The notes under the pieces: generated by a model
The model's input: only the letters and a program-made list of their open reading frames with translations
Databases searched by the model: none
What the model was told of the DNA's origin: nothing
In this document: piece after piece, positions 20,346-31,512 of the stretch
How positions within the stretch are numbered: the first letter of the stretch is position 1
How the letters are laid out: every line of letters begins with the position of its first letter
Program-made: the position numbers and the translations under genes
DNA from: Oopsacas minuta
Lineage: Eukaryota > Porifera > Hexactinellida > Lyssacinosida > Leucopsacidae
Direction of reading: 5' to 3'
Length of the DNA stretch: 64,000 nt
Assembly (NCBI GenBank): GCA_024704765.1
Contig: JAKMXF010000320.1
Location: 124,001 to 188,000 of the forward strand

Positions 20346-21373
20346 TGGCACATTTTCAAAAGGTTTTTCTGGCCTGACGACGTGTATTTCCACAATTAGA
20401 CAGTATATTAATTCAGCCCTAAGTGAAATTAATACATTACTTATGTCTAAAGCTAACTGATGTCAATATTTTAAGGATACGCATATACTTGATGGAAAGG
20501 TGTTAAAAACGCATAACTTACATCCCACAAAAAAATTAGGCTATCAATGTTATTTGCAAAGTCCCTAAATATGACTTCCCATTCGCTATAATAAATTTCC
20601 TGTGTCTAAAGCCAACTGATATCGATATTTTAACAATATTATCAATTACGGAATGTGTGAGAAATGTATAACTTACATACCACAAATATTTCCGGGAAAC
20701 CAATATGACGTTTGTACTCCTAAAATATGCTTCCTATACAACAATAATATTCCTGTGCTGTGTCTAGCATTAGCCGGATTAGTATGAGATATCAATAAGT
20801 ACACAATATTGTTTTCCGTCTCCGCTACTTTTGCCGTAAAACGAAGTTGAAAGTCTATGTCTGAACCCTCGCTAATCAAAACAGGACGATTGTACTGGAA
20901 TAATCTTTGAAAAAATCCAAATATGTTGTAAAATTATAACTTTAGAACATGTAAAGTTCCCGCTCAGGCCAGGGGTGCTAAAAATTCATAGAATAAACAA
21001 AAGCAAGATTACTCTATCGATATATCCAGTGTAAATATTAGGTCATTTTATTATCTTTTGATATGTAGGGGCATAAATTGGTGGAAGGTTGAGGGGGAAT
21101 CTCTAAACAGAAATGAACCAAGTATTAATAATATAAATGTAGATACTCTAGCCATGAAGTGAAGAGGTTAACTAATCAAATCAGTTGCTTAAAGGGCTTA
21201 ACAAGCGTAAGTCATTAATAACTTTAAATCTACCTGAAAATCGAAGATTGAAATAAGAAAATAATATTAACAATCTAACTGAAAAGGATCGAAAAACATC
21301 ATGCATCAAAATATTTAACAAATTGAATAATTCGTCTCTTTGAATTTGATGACATATGAACTATCAGGAAGGT
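20346..21373. other. Intergenic, no gene seen
   Basis: About 20400-20680 contains two imperfect copies of a ~120-bp phrase ('GTCTAAAGCyAACTGATrTCrATATTTTAA', 'AACTTACATaCCACAAA'), another tandem-like repeat. No gene is recognised. Confidence 0.45.
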
Positions 21374-22003
21374 CTAATTACGTGGTTTAGAATATGATTT
21401 CTGTCTATCACCAGATTTGCCTTTACCTTTACCTTTATATTCTCCTTTATATTGCCTCTTTCCATAAGAATTGGAGGGTTGTTTGCTACGTAGAAGTTTT
21501 CGTATAAATTCTCTTGACCTAAGATCAGCCTGCCTAACTGGTTCTGGAATTCTAGACCGTGAGCAAGCAAATACAAGCTCCTTGGCAGTCTCCAGACATA
21601 TTTTATGTCCAACTGATACATAGACAGGATTGACTACATTGTCCTGCCCTAAAAGAGCCATACCCCATGTCTTTCCAGAATGACCAATTAGTGGGAAACT
21701 GTCACCAGCTTTCCTTAACGCTGCAATACTATCCATATGCTTTCTGTCTTTATACAACCCATCAACTGAGAACAGCGTCTTGGCGACACCAATAGTTGGA
21801 ATGTCAGACATTACCCCAAGCTGAGAGGCTAGACCGAAGCCTCGTGTATGGAGAATACCGTTCCCGTCCACTAGAATTACCTCAGGGATTAATTCAGGAT
21901 GATTTTTAATCACAAGGTTAAGTCTATCATTAAGAAATGGAACCTCTCGGAAAGCCAAAAAGCCAGGGATGTAAGGAAGGGTTAGTTCAACCATTGCAGT
22001 TTC
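21374..22003 (-). CDS. ENDOV: Endonuclease V, 3' exon
   Basis: This exon encodes about 209 residues and is the C-terminal two-thirds of endonuclease V. 'FLAFREVPF' holds the catalytic Glu and 'VDGNGILHTRGFG' the catalytic Asp. 'IGVAKTLF', 'SVGHKICLETA' and 'RIPEPVRQAD' complete the family signature. A Lys/Gly/Arg-rich tail follows. The exon opens after a good acceptor (ATATCATTTTCAG, intron end 22004) in phase 0. The residues ETAMVELTLPYIPGF continue directly from the 5' exon at 28904-29383, so the gene is a two-exon join with a 6.9-kb intron. The enzyme cuts RNA (and DNA) 3' of inosine. The ATG at 21992-21994 is internal, not the start. Confidence 0.92.
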   Translation of the reverse strand, partial: ETAMVELTLPYIPGFLAFREVPFLNDRLNLVIKNHPELIPEVILVDGNGILHTRGFGLASQLGVMSDIPTIGVAKTLFSVDGLYKDRKHMDSIAALRKAGDSFPLIGHSGKTWGMALLGQDNVVNPVYVSVGHKICLETAKELVFACSRSRIPEPVRQADLRSREFIRKLLRSKQPSNSYGKRQYKGEYKGKGKGKSGDRQKSYSKPRN

Positions 22004-22370
22004 CTGAAAATGATATATATATAAATAGGATATTGAAATGATAGTATATGTTGCAGTTCAGGTGCTATTGTAGTTTAAGTGCACTTAAACTGCAACACGT
22101 ATAAACAAAGCCGTCAGAGCTCGGGCGGTAATGACGATGGCCGCGCCCAGTTTTCTGAGCTTCAGACTGTTCTGTATATAAGTAGTTCAAAGGTAAATTT
22201 AGACGTTTTTGTATATAAATACAAATATATTTCAATAAAGTATGACAAACACATAGTAGTACACTGAGTTAGAACAATCAAACAGCTGACTGGGAAATAC
22301 AAAATCTGAAAATACTGGGATAATCAAACACTATGAAACATGTAATATAGTATTTAAAGTATAAATCTAA

Positions 22371-23315
22371 TTATTCATTTATCATATTTGATTTTAAAAA
22401 GAATAATTTAGTGACTTGAACCAAACCTCTGCTACAGAATCTCAGAAATATTAAAAAGTAACTGATACAGCAAGCCATTACTCCGAGAACAGCATATAAC
22501 AATATTGATGCTGAAGAGAACTTGAAAAAGAAAGAATCACAGAACTGAGAGCAATAATTGCAGGAGAAATCTGGTGTTGAGAAGATGAACAATAAAGTGT
22601 GAGATAACAAGAGTAGTGTGTAGAGAGGAAGAAATACGAGAATTTCAAATAAATATAGCTTGTCTAAAAACCAAAATAACTGATCTTGAATGCAAAATGT
22701 ATTCTGTTCACTTATTTCGTTGTTCTTGCATAACTTCATCCAGGCATTCCACAGCTTTACTGCTAAGTAAAACACTCCAATACAATGCATGAAGAGAACT
22801 GTTATAGGAATAAAATTCGTAATATGTCCTACCTTATAAGGGCAAGTGTGAAAGTTGATAGATGCAATAACAATGTTCGCTATATGAAAGATGAAGAGAA
22901 ACACTTTGAAAATAGTAATCGCAGAAGTGTAATAAAATGTAGCACCTAGGGAAGAAATACCCTGCTCCAGATGACGATGTTCCTCAACTGCAAGAAGGAT
23001 AGTAGACGAGTTTAACAGAGATTCTGAAGGGGTGTGCGATCTATGGGAAGCACTCTCCTGTACATTGGAGGGGTAAGGAGGAGGGAAGATCAGTTCATGA
23101 GTTTGTTCAATGCTACTGCAACTGTGGTGCGTGTTTATAGGTGCTGTTGTGTGTGATGAAACAGTCCCATCAGTCTCAATTCTGAGGGGTAAATGAGATT
23201 CAGATGTTGAGGGTGATACACTAGAGTGTCCAATAGATTGGTAATCATGAGAGTAAAGAGGTGTTGAATGGATTCTAGTGAATTCACCTGAATAAGTGGG
23301 CGGTGGAGAATTCAT
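22371..23315 (-). CDS. Four-TM membrane protein with PPxY motifs
   Basis: An intronless frame of 314 codons with ATG at 23313-23315. The cytosolic-looking N-terminal half (1 to about 125) is rich in Ser, Thr, His and Pro and contains two PPxY motifs (PPTY 5-8 and PPPY 78-81), known ligands of Nedd4-type WW domains. Four hydrophobic helices follow (about 131-153, 168-189, 221-247 and 266-292), with a CPYKVGHITNFIPI loop that recalls the TMEM272-like family of invertebrates. That resemblance is weak. The gene lies entirely within the ENDOV intron and on the same strand, so it must be transcribed from its own promoter. Function is unknown. PPxY motifs suggest control by ubiquitin ligases, as an inference. 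Confidence 0.75.
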   Translation of the reverse strand: MNSPPPTYSGEFTRIHSTPLYSHDYQSIGHSSVSPSTSESHLPLRIETDGTVSSHTTAPINTHHSCSSIEQTHELIFPPPYPSNVQESASHRSHTPSESLLNSSTILLAVEEHRHLEQGISSLGATFYYTSAITIFKVFLFIFHIANIVIASINFHTCPYKVGHITNFIPITVLFMHCIGVFYLAVKLWNAWMKLCKNNEISEQNTFCIQDQLFWFLDKLYLFEILVFLPLYTLLLLSHTLLFIFSTPDFSCNYCSQFCDSFFFKFSSASILLYAVLGVMACCISYFLIFLRFCSRGLVQVTKLFFLKSNMINE

Positions 23316-23797
23316 ACTTAATTCTTTTCAAATCGTGAAATTACAAATTATTATTCTCAGCGAATTTTTATAGCAAAATATTAGAGTGATCACATTTACG
23401 TAGAGCCAAATGAATTCCAGAATTATAACATCAGCCAATGGGAGGTAATGACTACATTCAGTTCACTAGCAATAGCGTGATATCACAAAGCATATCGCTT
23501 TAGGACACATATTAATGTGGAAACCTAACGTGTTGGCTAATCAGCTGAAATCACTTTTACCACATTCCTGGGCTCTGAAGTCACTTAACTGGTGGATAGA
23601 TTGCACAGATTAAAGTAGTGTAAATTAGATTCAATGCATGTGAGAACTTACTGAATTAGTATAGAAATGGCTTCCTTCTATAACAGCAATAGTAAAGTTT
23701 ATAACTAGCAATGAGAAACACAAGAATGATATTGTCTACCAAATTACAATATCGAAAACAGCATTCAGAATAATTCACAAAACCTTATAGGCAATTA

Positions 23798-23965
23798 CAG
23801 TCAAACCTACTTAACGGCCACCTGCACTTAGCGGCCACCTAAAACAGTCCCCTCCGATTTCCCATTATTACATCTGGATAGCGACCATTTCCTCAACGCG
23901 ACCAGCGGCCACCAATTTTGGTCGCTTGCTAGTGCCAAACCTGTCGATAACGGCCACTTTATATA
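23798..23965. repeat. Lone Tigger-like terminal segment (CAGTCAAACCTACTTAACGGCCACC)
   Basis: It starts after TA at 23796-23797. Its tandem 'TTAACGGCCACC / TTAGCGGCCACC' phrases are typical of the subterminal repeats of Tigger/pogo ends. No mirrored right end is seen nearby. It therefore looks like a truncated element inside the ENDOV intron. Confidence 0.55.
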
Positions 23966-25687
23966 GTGGTGGCCTCCCATAAGTTTTATCTTTACAAGTC
24001 CCTTGGGTGGCCAATGGCCATCATTAACTACTTCACTATATTTATCCTTTATATCGATCACTTGTCTTAAAGGCTGACTTATCTATATCAGTCAAATTTG
24101 ATAGATTTGGGGCCTTATTCACTAAACTACTTAAACTTAAGTATTGCTAAAACTAGGTATTTAAGGCCCCTGATGTAAACCTTGTTCCAGGAAATTCTAG
24201 ACTGTGAACAGGCTATAATTTCGTAGGCTGTGCACATGCACTCAAGTATTCAGTTATTAGTAAAACAATTTGGCGCGTATATTTTCTAGCGCGCCACCAC
24301 TGCAACAGAGCTGTGATGATGGAGTAATTAAATCTGTTTAATCATTCTAACGTATCTCATCACATGCTCAAATTAAAATAGAATTAAAATATTTATAGAT
24401 TTCACTCAGCAAAAACGCCTTATTAAGATAACAGAAATGAAGCAAATATGTATAAATTGAGCTACACATCTAGAGTAGACACTAAATTATATATTCATCA
24501 CATAATTCTATAGTTGTTTGTTGAAAAGAAGGTTATTAGAAAACTTATAAATAAATAAATTTATACTTGATAGTCACAACAATTAATATTTTCTATATAA
24601 TTATGGGGGAGCTGTATTTGTTCAAATTAGCATATTGTCATTTGTTCAAAATTCTAAGGTTGTCATTTGTTCGACTTATATTTTCCTATACTTTCCTATG
24701 TTTTTCTATGTTATCAAGACATCTCAATGATTACCTGTCTATAATCCTAATTAAAAAAATATTCCCCTCATACTTCCATAATTATTAAACCCACGAACGA
24801 GCGTAGCTAGTATTGGAGTGAAGCGGAAATGTGCGCGATTGGCGCGATGAGCTGTCACAAGTTTTAAAACTAAAATGTACATACAAAGTAGAAGTAATGT
24901 ATGCGCCTAACCAGTACGTAACTATGAAAATACTAGAACTTGCCTAACGCTATCAATGAGAGATAGGACTAATATCTACTGTTAAAGATGACAAAATAAA
25001 TATATAAGAAAATATCAGTCGAACAAATGACAAGATGCTAATTCGAACATGTGAAGCGCTAATAATTATTTGCTCTGACATGGTATTCTCCTATAATGTT
25101 AAAGGCGCGTAAATAGGAAGACTCAATTATTAGATGAGTGAGAACAGTCCAACAAGAGCGGATTATTTCAAAATTTGGAATGGAATATTTGTAACGAGGT
25201 AAATAACTATATGTACAATCATTGTATGGTTAAATAATCATCAAATGGCTTCATAATTATTGATTAATGAATATGTACATACTACACCAGAGAGGGATGC
25301 AAGATTTTGGTAAGGGGGCGGGTAAAATTTTCAAGCGGCTTTGGAAAGAATTGGAAGATCATGTGTACTCATTGCTATACGATGCTGTACACACTCCCAG
25401 GAAAGTTTCGTAAACCTGTGTTCTTGAAAACCTTTCTGACATCTCTTGCGTTTGATGGAGTAGCTAGTGCTATTTTAATATAACATTAAGCTAACAAGTA
25501 ACAACTATGATCAAAATGTTCGACAAGTACGCATTAAGCAGAGATTGTCTACGTGTGATAAAGTACTTTGTGCGTATAGGTGTAAATAATATAATTATTC
25601 AATAAAATTCTTAGAGACAATTAAACTTTATACTGGAGTGGAGGGGGGCCCTGCCCCCTGCTCCTGGACCCCTCCTATACACATTAT
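23966..25687. other. ENDOV intron segment without genes; small palindromes
   Basis: GGGGCCTTA ... TAAGGCCCC (24109-24172) and TGGCGCGTATATTTTCTAGCGCGCCA (about 24270-24295) are inverted repeats without coding content. 'CCCACGAACGAGCGTAGCTAGTATT' at about 24788 resembles the hairpin 3' end of the composite repeat. The sequence 25635-25675 is GC-rich ('gggggccctgccccctgctcctgg') just ahead of ILVBL. Confidence 0.45.
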
Positions 25688-27610
25688 ATGTATTCTGATA
25701 AAAATAATATAATTAGAATGGATTTCCTGACGGTGAGTATACTGTTACTACTTCTCCTGGCCCTTTGTGTTATCGTGCACTTTGTCAGCAAGAAGATACC
25801 CATACTCAAAGTACTCAGAGTTTATACTATCAAAGTAAACACAGGAAGACCTGGTTTAAACCATGGGGGCTCCTTGGTGGCCAAAGTACTGAAGGAACAC
25901 CACATAGAACACGTGTACACTCTGTGTGGTGGTCACATCTCTCCTATACTGGTAGCTTGTGAAGAAGAAGCTATAAGAGTTATAGACACGCGAAATGAGG
26001 CTAGCTGTGTGTTTGCAGCTGATGCAGAAGCCCGTATAACCGGAAATGTAGGGGTTGCTATTGTGACGGCAGGACCAGGAGCTACCAACACAATAACAGC
26101 TGTTAAGAATGCACAGATGGCGCAGACTCCTCTACTGGTGCTCTCTGGAGCAGCAGCATTGCTGTTTGAGGGACGAGGCAGTCTACAAGACATTGATCAG
26201 ATGTCTCTCTTCAAACCTCTGTGCAAATACACTGCTAGAATTCCAAGAGTAAACGAAATAGTCCCAATACTCCGTAAAGCGATTCAACAGGCTATGTCAG
26301 ATACTCCAGGCCCCGTGTTTGTTGAGTTCCCAATAGACACGATATATCCTTATGAATTGCTCCTGGAAGAAACACTGCCAAAACAACCAGCAAGGAATAC
26401 AAAGGAAAAACTAATAGAATTCATAATTAAGGTAAATATAGGAGACATATTCACAGGAGCTTTCACGGAGCAGGAGTATGGCCCTCTCCCCATATCTTTT
26501 CCTAGACATACACGAGCTCAATGTGACACAAGTATCAAACTATTCCAGAACTCAAAGAAACCAATTATTGTTATATCAAGTCAAGCAATGTTACACTCTG
26601 TGAAGCCTATAAATTTATGCTCAGCCCTGGAGCTGATGGGAGTACCCTGCTATCTGTCTGGCATGACCAGAGGGTTACTTGGTGAGGACAATGACATCCT
26701 GCTGAGACACAAAAGAAGAGAGGCGTTAAAAGAAGCAGACTTGATAGTATTAGTTGGTGCGGTATGTGACTTTAGATTAGAGTACGGTAAGGCTCTCTCA
26801 GGGAAATCTAAGAAGATTATTGTAAACAGAAACAGAGAAGACTTGCAACGTAACACTGACGTCATGTGGAATCCTGACCTATCTATCCTAGGAGACCCAG
26901 CTCTGTTTATAGAGAGTCTGAGTCAGGAGCTGCACAGGATTGGATACAAGGTGTCTAAGGATTGGTTAATGCACCTGAAGGAGAGGGACGATCTGAGAGA
27001 GACTGAAAATATCAACAAGAGTAGAGATCCTGTTAACAAGTATATAAACCCAATGAGTCTCTTGTTCCAGGTAAGAGAGACTATGGATAAGAACAGCATT
27101 ATTGTAGTGGATGGAGGAGACTTTGTTGGAACTGCTTCCTACATACTCAAGCCGAATGGTCCCTCTACCTGGCTAGACCCAGGTCCCTTTGGGACCCTTG
27201 GAGTAGGAGGAGGGTTTGGTCTAGGCGCCAAACTCTGTAAACCAGACTCAGAAGTTTGGATAATCTACGGAGACGGATCTCTAGGGTATAGTATTGCGGA
27301 ATTTGACACCTTCATGCGACACAAAACACCTGTAATTGCAGTGGTAGGGAACGATGCGTGCTGGTCCCAGATCCAGAGAGCTCAGGTTAAGATATTCAAA
27401 TCAGAGGTAGCTTGTAATCTGAGCTTCTCTAGCTACGAGTTGGTAGCAGAAGGTTACGGAGGCGTGGGATTCCAGATGCAGAACAATGACCCAGCTGAGA
27501 TAAGAATGTTGCTACTCAAAGCCAAAGAGATTGCTAAAACAGGCAAGCCAGTACTTCTTAACTTTCTAATCGGGAAAAGTAACTTCAGGGAGGGCTCTCT
27601 CTCAGTTTGA
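25688..27610 (+). CDS. ILVBL: ILVBL / 2-hydroxyacyl-CoA lyase 2 (acetolactate synthase-like)
   Basis: A single exon. The first ATG (25688) gives 640 residues. A second ATG at 25718 (MDFLTV...) starts right at the TM helix and may be the real start. The N-terminal membrane anchor (about 13-35) is followed by the three TPP-enzyme domains. The PYR domain carries 'LCGGHISPILVACEEE' and 'VIDTRNEASCVFAADAEARITG', the latter with the cofactor-activating Glu. The central domain follows. The PP domain carries 'GDGSLGYSIAEFDTF...NDACW', the GDG...N diphosphate/Mg site. Animal ILVBL is an ER-membrane TPP enzyme that cleaves 2-hydroxyacyl-CoA in alpha-oxidation of long-chain fatty acids and phytosphingosine breakdown. 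It is not a branched-chain amino-acid enzyme despite its name. It sits in the ENDOV intron on the opposite strand. Confidence 0.95.
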   Translation: MYSDKNNIIRMDFLTVSILLLLLLALCVIVHFVSKKIPILKVLRVYTIKVNTGRPGLNHGGSLVAKVLKEHHIEHVYTLCGGHISPILVACEEEAIRVIDTRNEASCVFAADAEARITGNVGVAIVTAGPGATNTITAVKNAQMAQTPLLVLSGAAALLFEGRGSLQDIDQMSLFKPLCKYTARIPRVNEIVPILRKAIQQAMSDTPGPVFVEFPIDTIYPYELLLEETLPKQPARNTKEKLIEFIIKVNIGDIFTGAFTEQEYGPLPISFPRHTRAQCDTSIKLFQNSKKPIIVISSQAMLHSVKPINLCSALELMGVPCYLSGMTRGLLGEDNDILLRHKRREALKEADLIVLVGAVCDFRLEYGKALSGKSKKIIVNRNREDLQRNTDVMWNPDLSILGDPALFIESLSQELHRIGYKVSKDWLMHLKERDDLRETENINKSRDPVNKYINPMSLLFQVRETMDKNSIIVVDGGDFVGTASYILKPNGPSTWLDPGPFGTLGVGGGFGLGAKLCKPDSEVWIIYGDGSLGYSIAEFDTFMRHKTPVIAVVGNDACWSQIQRAQVKIFKSEVACNLSFSSYELVAEGYGGVGFQMQNNDPAEIRMLLLKAKEIAKTGKPVLLNFLIGKSNFREGSLSV

Positions 27611-28530
27611 TTAATGTCTGTTTGTTAGATTACAGTGTAATAGTTATTAATATATAGTACTGTTGCTTGAGAAATTTCCTCTTAAAATGAGGAATATTTT
27701 TGCACCCTGGATACTGAAGTGTTGAGCTTTAGTAAAATCATGCAATGACAAGGTGGGGGCGCCAAACGCAAACATACTCCCACCTTGAACTTTATGCACA
27801 ATTCTGATTACTTACAAGTATTTCCTAAATAAGCAGGTCATTTTACGACATTGACCTGGCAGCATGTAGGGTCCTAATATGACAATACTGTAATACTGCT
27901 TTGAATATCAGAGATACAGCGGATCTACTTTTTTTAGGACACTAAATTTTCTAAACTTATTCCAATTAAAGAAGAACAGTGAAATGTCTAGGAATTTTTC
28001 AGTTACTGGAGTAAGAATCCAGAAGTCCTTAATACGAGAATTATTAGTTATACCTTTATGATGGAGATTAGATGGCCCAGCCTAGGCTATAAACCTTTTA
28101 GAATCAATGATTCAGCTTGAATGTAGGCAAATCTTGGGTAATGAGCAAGGTTGAAACCGCTCGAACCGAATACTAATTTGTCATACCAGTGAACCTTCGT
28201 CATATTTTGCTACATATTTACAAAGATTTGGACCTAAAATGATCACACCATCCAAAAAACTTATTAAAGTAGTATAAAGCTCCCTGCTGAGCTGAAATCA
28301 ATTTTCACAGACTAATTATTCTTCCTGCTGCTCGGATAACCGATTTTTTAATTATCGGATATTTTTGTGCTCGAAAAGAGTCTATAAATTGTAGAGCTAT
28401 CAAAGGTATGGTAGCAAATCTGAAATATATTATAGAATTTATGAGTAATGTGCTTGATAAAACAGCTATTTTGAGCCGCTTAAAGGTTTATAATCATGTC
28501 TATAACCAATAGAAAATTAATAAGAATACA
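27611..28530. other. ENDOV intron segment, no gene seen
   Basis: Plain AT-rich sequence. About 28105-28185 shares short phrases with 39220-39300 ('CAAGGTTGAAAC', 'ACCGAATACT'), possibly an old repeat. Confidence 0.4.
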
Positions 28531-28617
28531 AGAGGCGCCCGAAGAGTGCGACACGGGGACACAAAGTGTTAACGGACGGTGCAGCGCAAGTGAGCGAAGC
28601 TTGCTTATATGTCTAAT
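28531..28617 (+). repeat. 3' hairpin-end fragment of the composite repeat
   Basis: 'AGGCGCCCGAAGAGTGCGACACG', 'ACACAAAGTGTTaaCG' and 'GCGCAAGTGAGCGAAGCTTGCTTATATGTCTAATT' follow the same order of GC-rich hairpins as at 38035-38147. No 5' end or minisatellite is attached. Confidence 0.55.
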
Positions 28618-28903
28618 TATTGAAAGACGTATTAAACAACTCAGATTGAAATAAATAAAATACTCTTCGTTTAGTGGTCACTTGAATGTATTTGGGAATA
28701 TTCAGCTTCATAGCAACGCAACTATATCCTAAGAATGTGGCTAATAAATTGCATGATAAGCCATTTTAAATCCGTCAGGAGAGTGGCAGTAATCAATAAG
28801 AGAGATAGTTTTCAATATCACTATGAATACTGAAGGAGAGTAATTAGATTCTCAATAAATATATCTAGATTCATAGATTATGGTATGTATGATGTAAAAT
28901 TAC

Positions 28904-29383
28904 CTGATGCAGTAGCTTGAGTGAAGGAAACTCTAAGATTACTAGCATAGCACAAGCATTCACTTCGTCTCCCTTAATGAATGAGATATCCACCCCCCCG
29001 ACTAATTTGAGATTTCCAAATGGATTCAATCCTTTTTTCCATGCTAACACTCCTGGACAATCCTCTACACTTAGTTTCTGTTTCAATTCTAACTGTTCTT
29101 CCGCCCATAAAGCCTTGTATCTGTCTAGTTCAGGATGACTGTTGCGATGGACGACCCAGGTATTAGCCACACTGTTCTCTTCAGGTGCGTCACTCCTGTT
29201 TCCTTTTATAGCTAAAGATGTTAAGCCCTGTACTAGCTCATTCACGCCGGGTTGATCTTTCTGGGGCTCAGTTGCTTTTGACGGTGAGTCGTGATCAGAG
29301 CCATTATCAGAATCATGATCTGAGTAACTCTGGTAGTGAAGATCATCATCATCTGAGTCTATATGTGGATATCTAGCTGCCAT
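28904..29383 (-). CDS. ENDOV: Endonuclease V, 5' exon
   Basis: This exon encodes 160 residues from ATG at 29381-29383. The first ~85 residues are an acidic, Ser/Asp-rich extension without homology that I recognise. The nuclease fold starts around 'KALWAEEQLELKQKL' and includes 'LVGGVDISFIKGDEVNACAM', with the first catalytic Asp. The exon ends LLHQ at a clear donor (CAG|GTAATTTT, intron start 28903) in phase 0. It joins the exon at 22003-21374 for a 369-residue protein, longer than vertebrate ENDOV (about 280) because of the acidic head and basic tail. The intron of about 6.9 kb contains two other genes. Confidence 0.92.
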
Positions 29384-31512
29384 TACTAGTTTATAAACAT
29401 GTACATATTATTCTGTCAATTTCTACCACTAGTTTATATCTAATTTTATCACCTGTAAAATTTCTACTTATATCATTATGAGTATAAATCACTAACGTAC
29501 TATTATTAATGGTTCAAACAATGATATACTCAGCTACAGGGGGTAGCCAGCTCCGCAAACTGACTCACACCAATGGAGCGCCAGCTGCAAGTAGCCCACG
29601 CCAATCAATTCTACTCCAAACGCCTTGTCTAATATATTATAAATCAAGGCTGCTTAAAACGACAGTACGCAATCTTAGTCCAGGTGAAATCGGGTTATTT
29701 TGTCCATTTGATTACAATGTAAAAACGACAAAATAACCAGATAGACAACAAACCACATTATGCTAAATACTGATAGACAAGATTATTTTGATAGCAAATT
29801 TGATAGCTAATATACACCAATTAACAATACACAAGTCTACATATTATTAGCTATTAATTATGCCATGTACTAATCCATTATTTTGAAAATTCACTAAAAT
29901 ATATTAGGAAAAAATAAGTCGAACAGATTTTCAATTGTTTACACCCTCAGATAGAGAAAAATACTCGATAATAATAGAAATATAATATTTGACAAAAAAC
30001 AACCGATCTGAAAATGACCCGATTTCAACTGTACATATACGTATTCGTTCTAAGGTGGTCCAAAAAAATCTGAAATTTGTGAAGTAATGTCAAGCGTCTT
30101 ACTGCTACTAAATTTCAAAAAAAATCGGAAGTCATTTAGGGGTCCGCAATTCAATTCAAGTTATCTATGGGAACTGCCTGCAACCTGCAAATCCACCCAC
30201 GCAAAACCAGGCCAAACGACCGGGTGGGATTGAGTCTGTCTACGCTCCTGCTCAGCTCTATCAGGCAAAGTATACTCGCAACATAATGAATATAGCATTT
30301 GAGTCAGGGTTACCAGATGTTCTTCATAAAAATATTGGAAACATGTTGAAATTTAAGTACAACAATAGGGACTGCCTAACCCTTCTGACTGTTCCATGCA
30401 GCAATACTGAACTTCCAACCAATATTCTTCCTAATCCCACCATTAAAATTCCACCAGCATGCAAGTATACAATTGAGCATGTATAGACGACTTCCTTCAA
30501 AACTAGGTGTCTGCTCAGTAGAGCGTACTTTTATTTAAGATGATAAATACTAAATTCTGTAGAAATCGATGTTTTTGGCTGCTTGCACGTGCTTGGTTCT
30601 CCATAATACTATTTACATACGAGACATATTGTGTTTTTTGGTACGGAGTTATTTGCTAACATGATCATATAAAAATTTGCAATTTTAATGTACTTTCTTT
30701 CTGGTTATCTACTAATTTGATGGATGTGAAGAGTAAGAATTTCATTTTCCAAGCATAGACGATTTTGTAGTTGAATCTGGGTATATTGCCTATTATGTAG
30801 TAATCTTTAATGACAAAATTACGAAAAGGACAAATATTAATATAGAAGGATAATACGGACATTTTCGAAGAAAGGACAAAGGGTGAATAACGGACGTCTG
30901 GTAACCCTGATGTTTCCTACACAACTAGTATTCTATGAATCAAATTGCACATCAATAGATTTTTGGATATTTCCTGTGAATGCAGGCAGTTTAATTATGT
31001 TATTTTGTATCAAAGCTATACTGAATTCACAAACTATATATTTTATTATACGCAATGAGGTGTACACTTGTGTACCGGTCCTATCTATTAACCGTTCCTT
31101 ATAAGTTATAAATTGACTCTTCTTGACTTTATTGGATGGTTAGTCCTTTGTAATTCAAGATTTGAATTAATGTATATCATGAAGAAGGAAAACAGTTTAT
31201 ATGTTCTAAATATATTCAGTCATATTCAGATTAATTCTAAATTACATCTTCTCAAACATATCTGTCTATAGATTAATTATTGGATTTAATTCTCATCTTA
31301 TGGTCTTCTCATAACATAAAAGCATATCCAATGCTAAAACTAAGAATATTGTATTATTTAAACACACACCATTGTTTCTTTTAAAATTAAATATTAAACA
31401 ATAATGCAAACCATGACAATCTATGTTGTGACATATTTGTTTAACCCGTCTTTTACTGTTAGATGGAGAATAGTTATAAAATGTATTACTCAAAGAAAGT
31501 ATAACTTTCGTT
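29384..31512. other. Intergenic between ENDOV and INTS6
   Basis: Contains a second copy of the 13668-13760 repeat (29868-29955). A plus-strand frame without a clear start is open from about 30118 to the stop at 30486 (around 120 codons) and includes 'YAPAQLYQAKYTRNIMNIAFE'. I do not recognise it, and it could be a decayed transposon ORF. No other gene is supported. Confidence 0.4.

Noticed and set aside
24567-24788. A 73-codon plus-strand hydrophobic frame
   Set aside because: It is AT-rich, matches no family, and sits in the ENDOV intron. The hydrophobic composition follows from T-rich codons.
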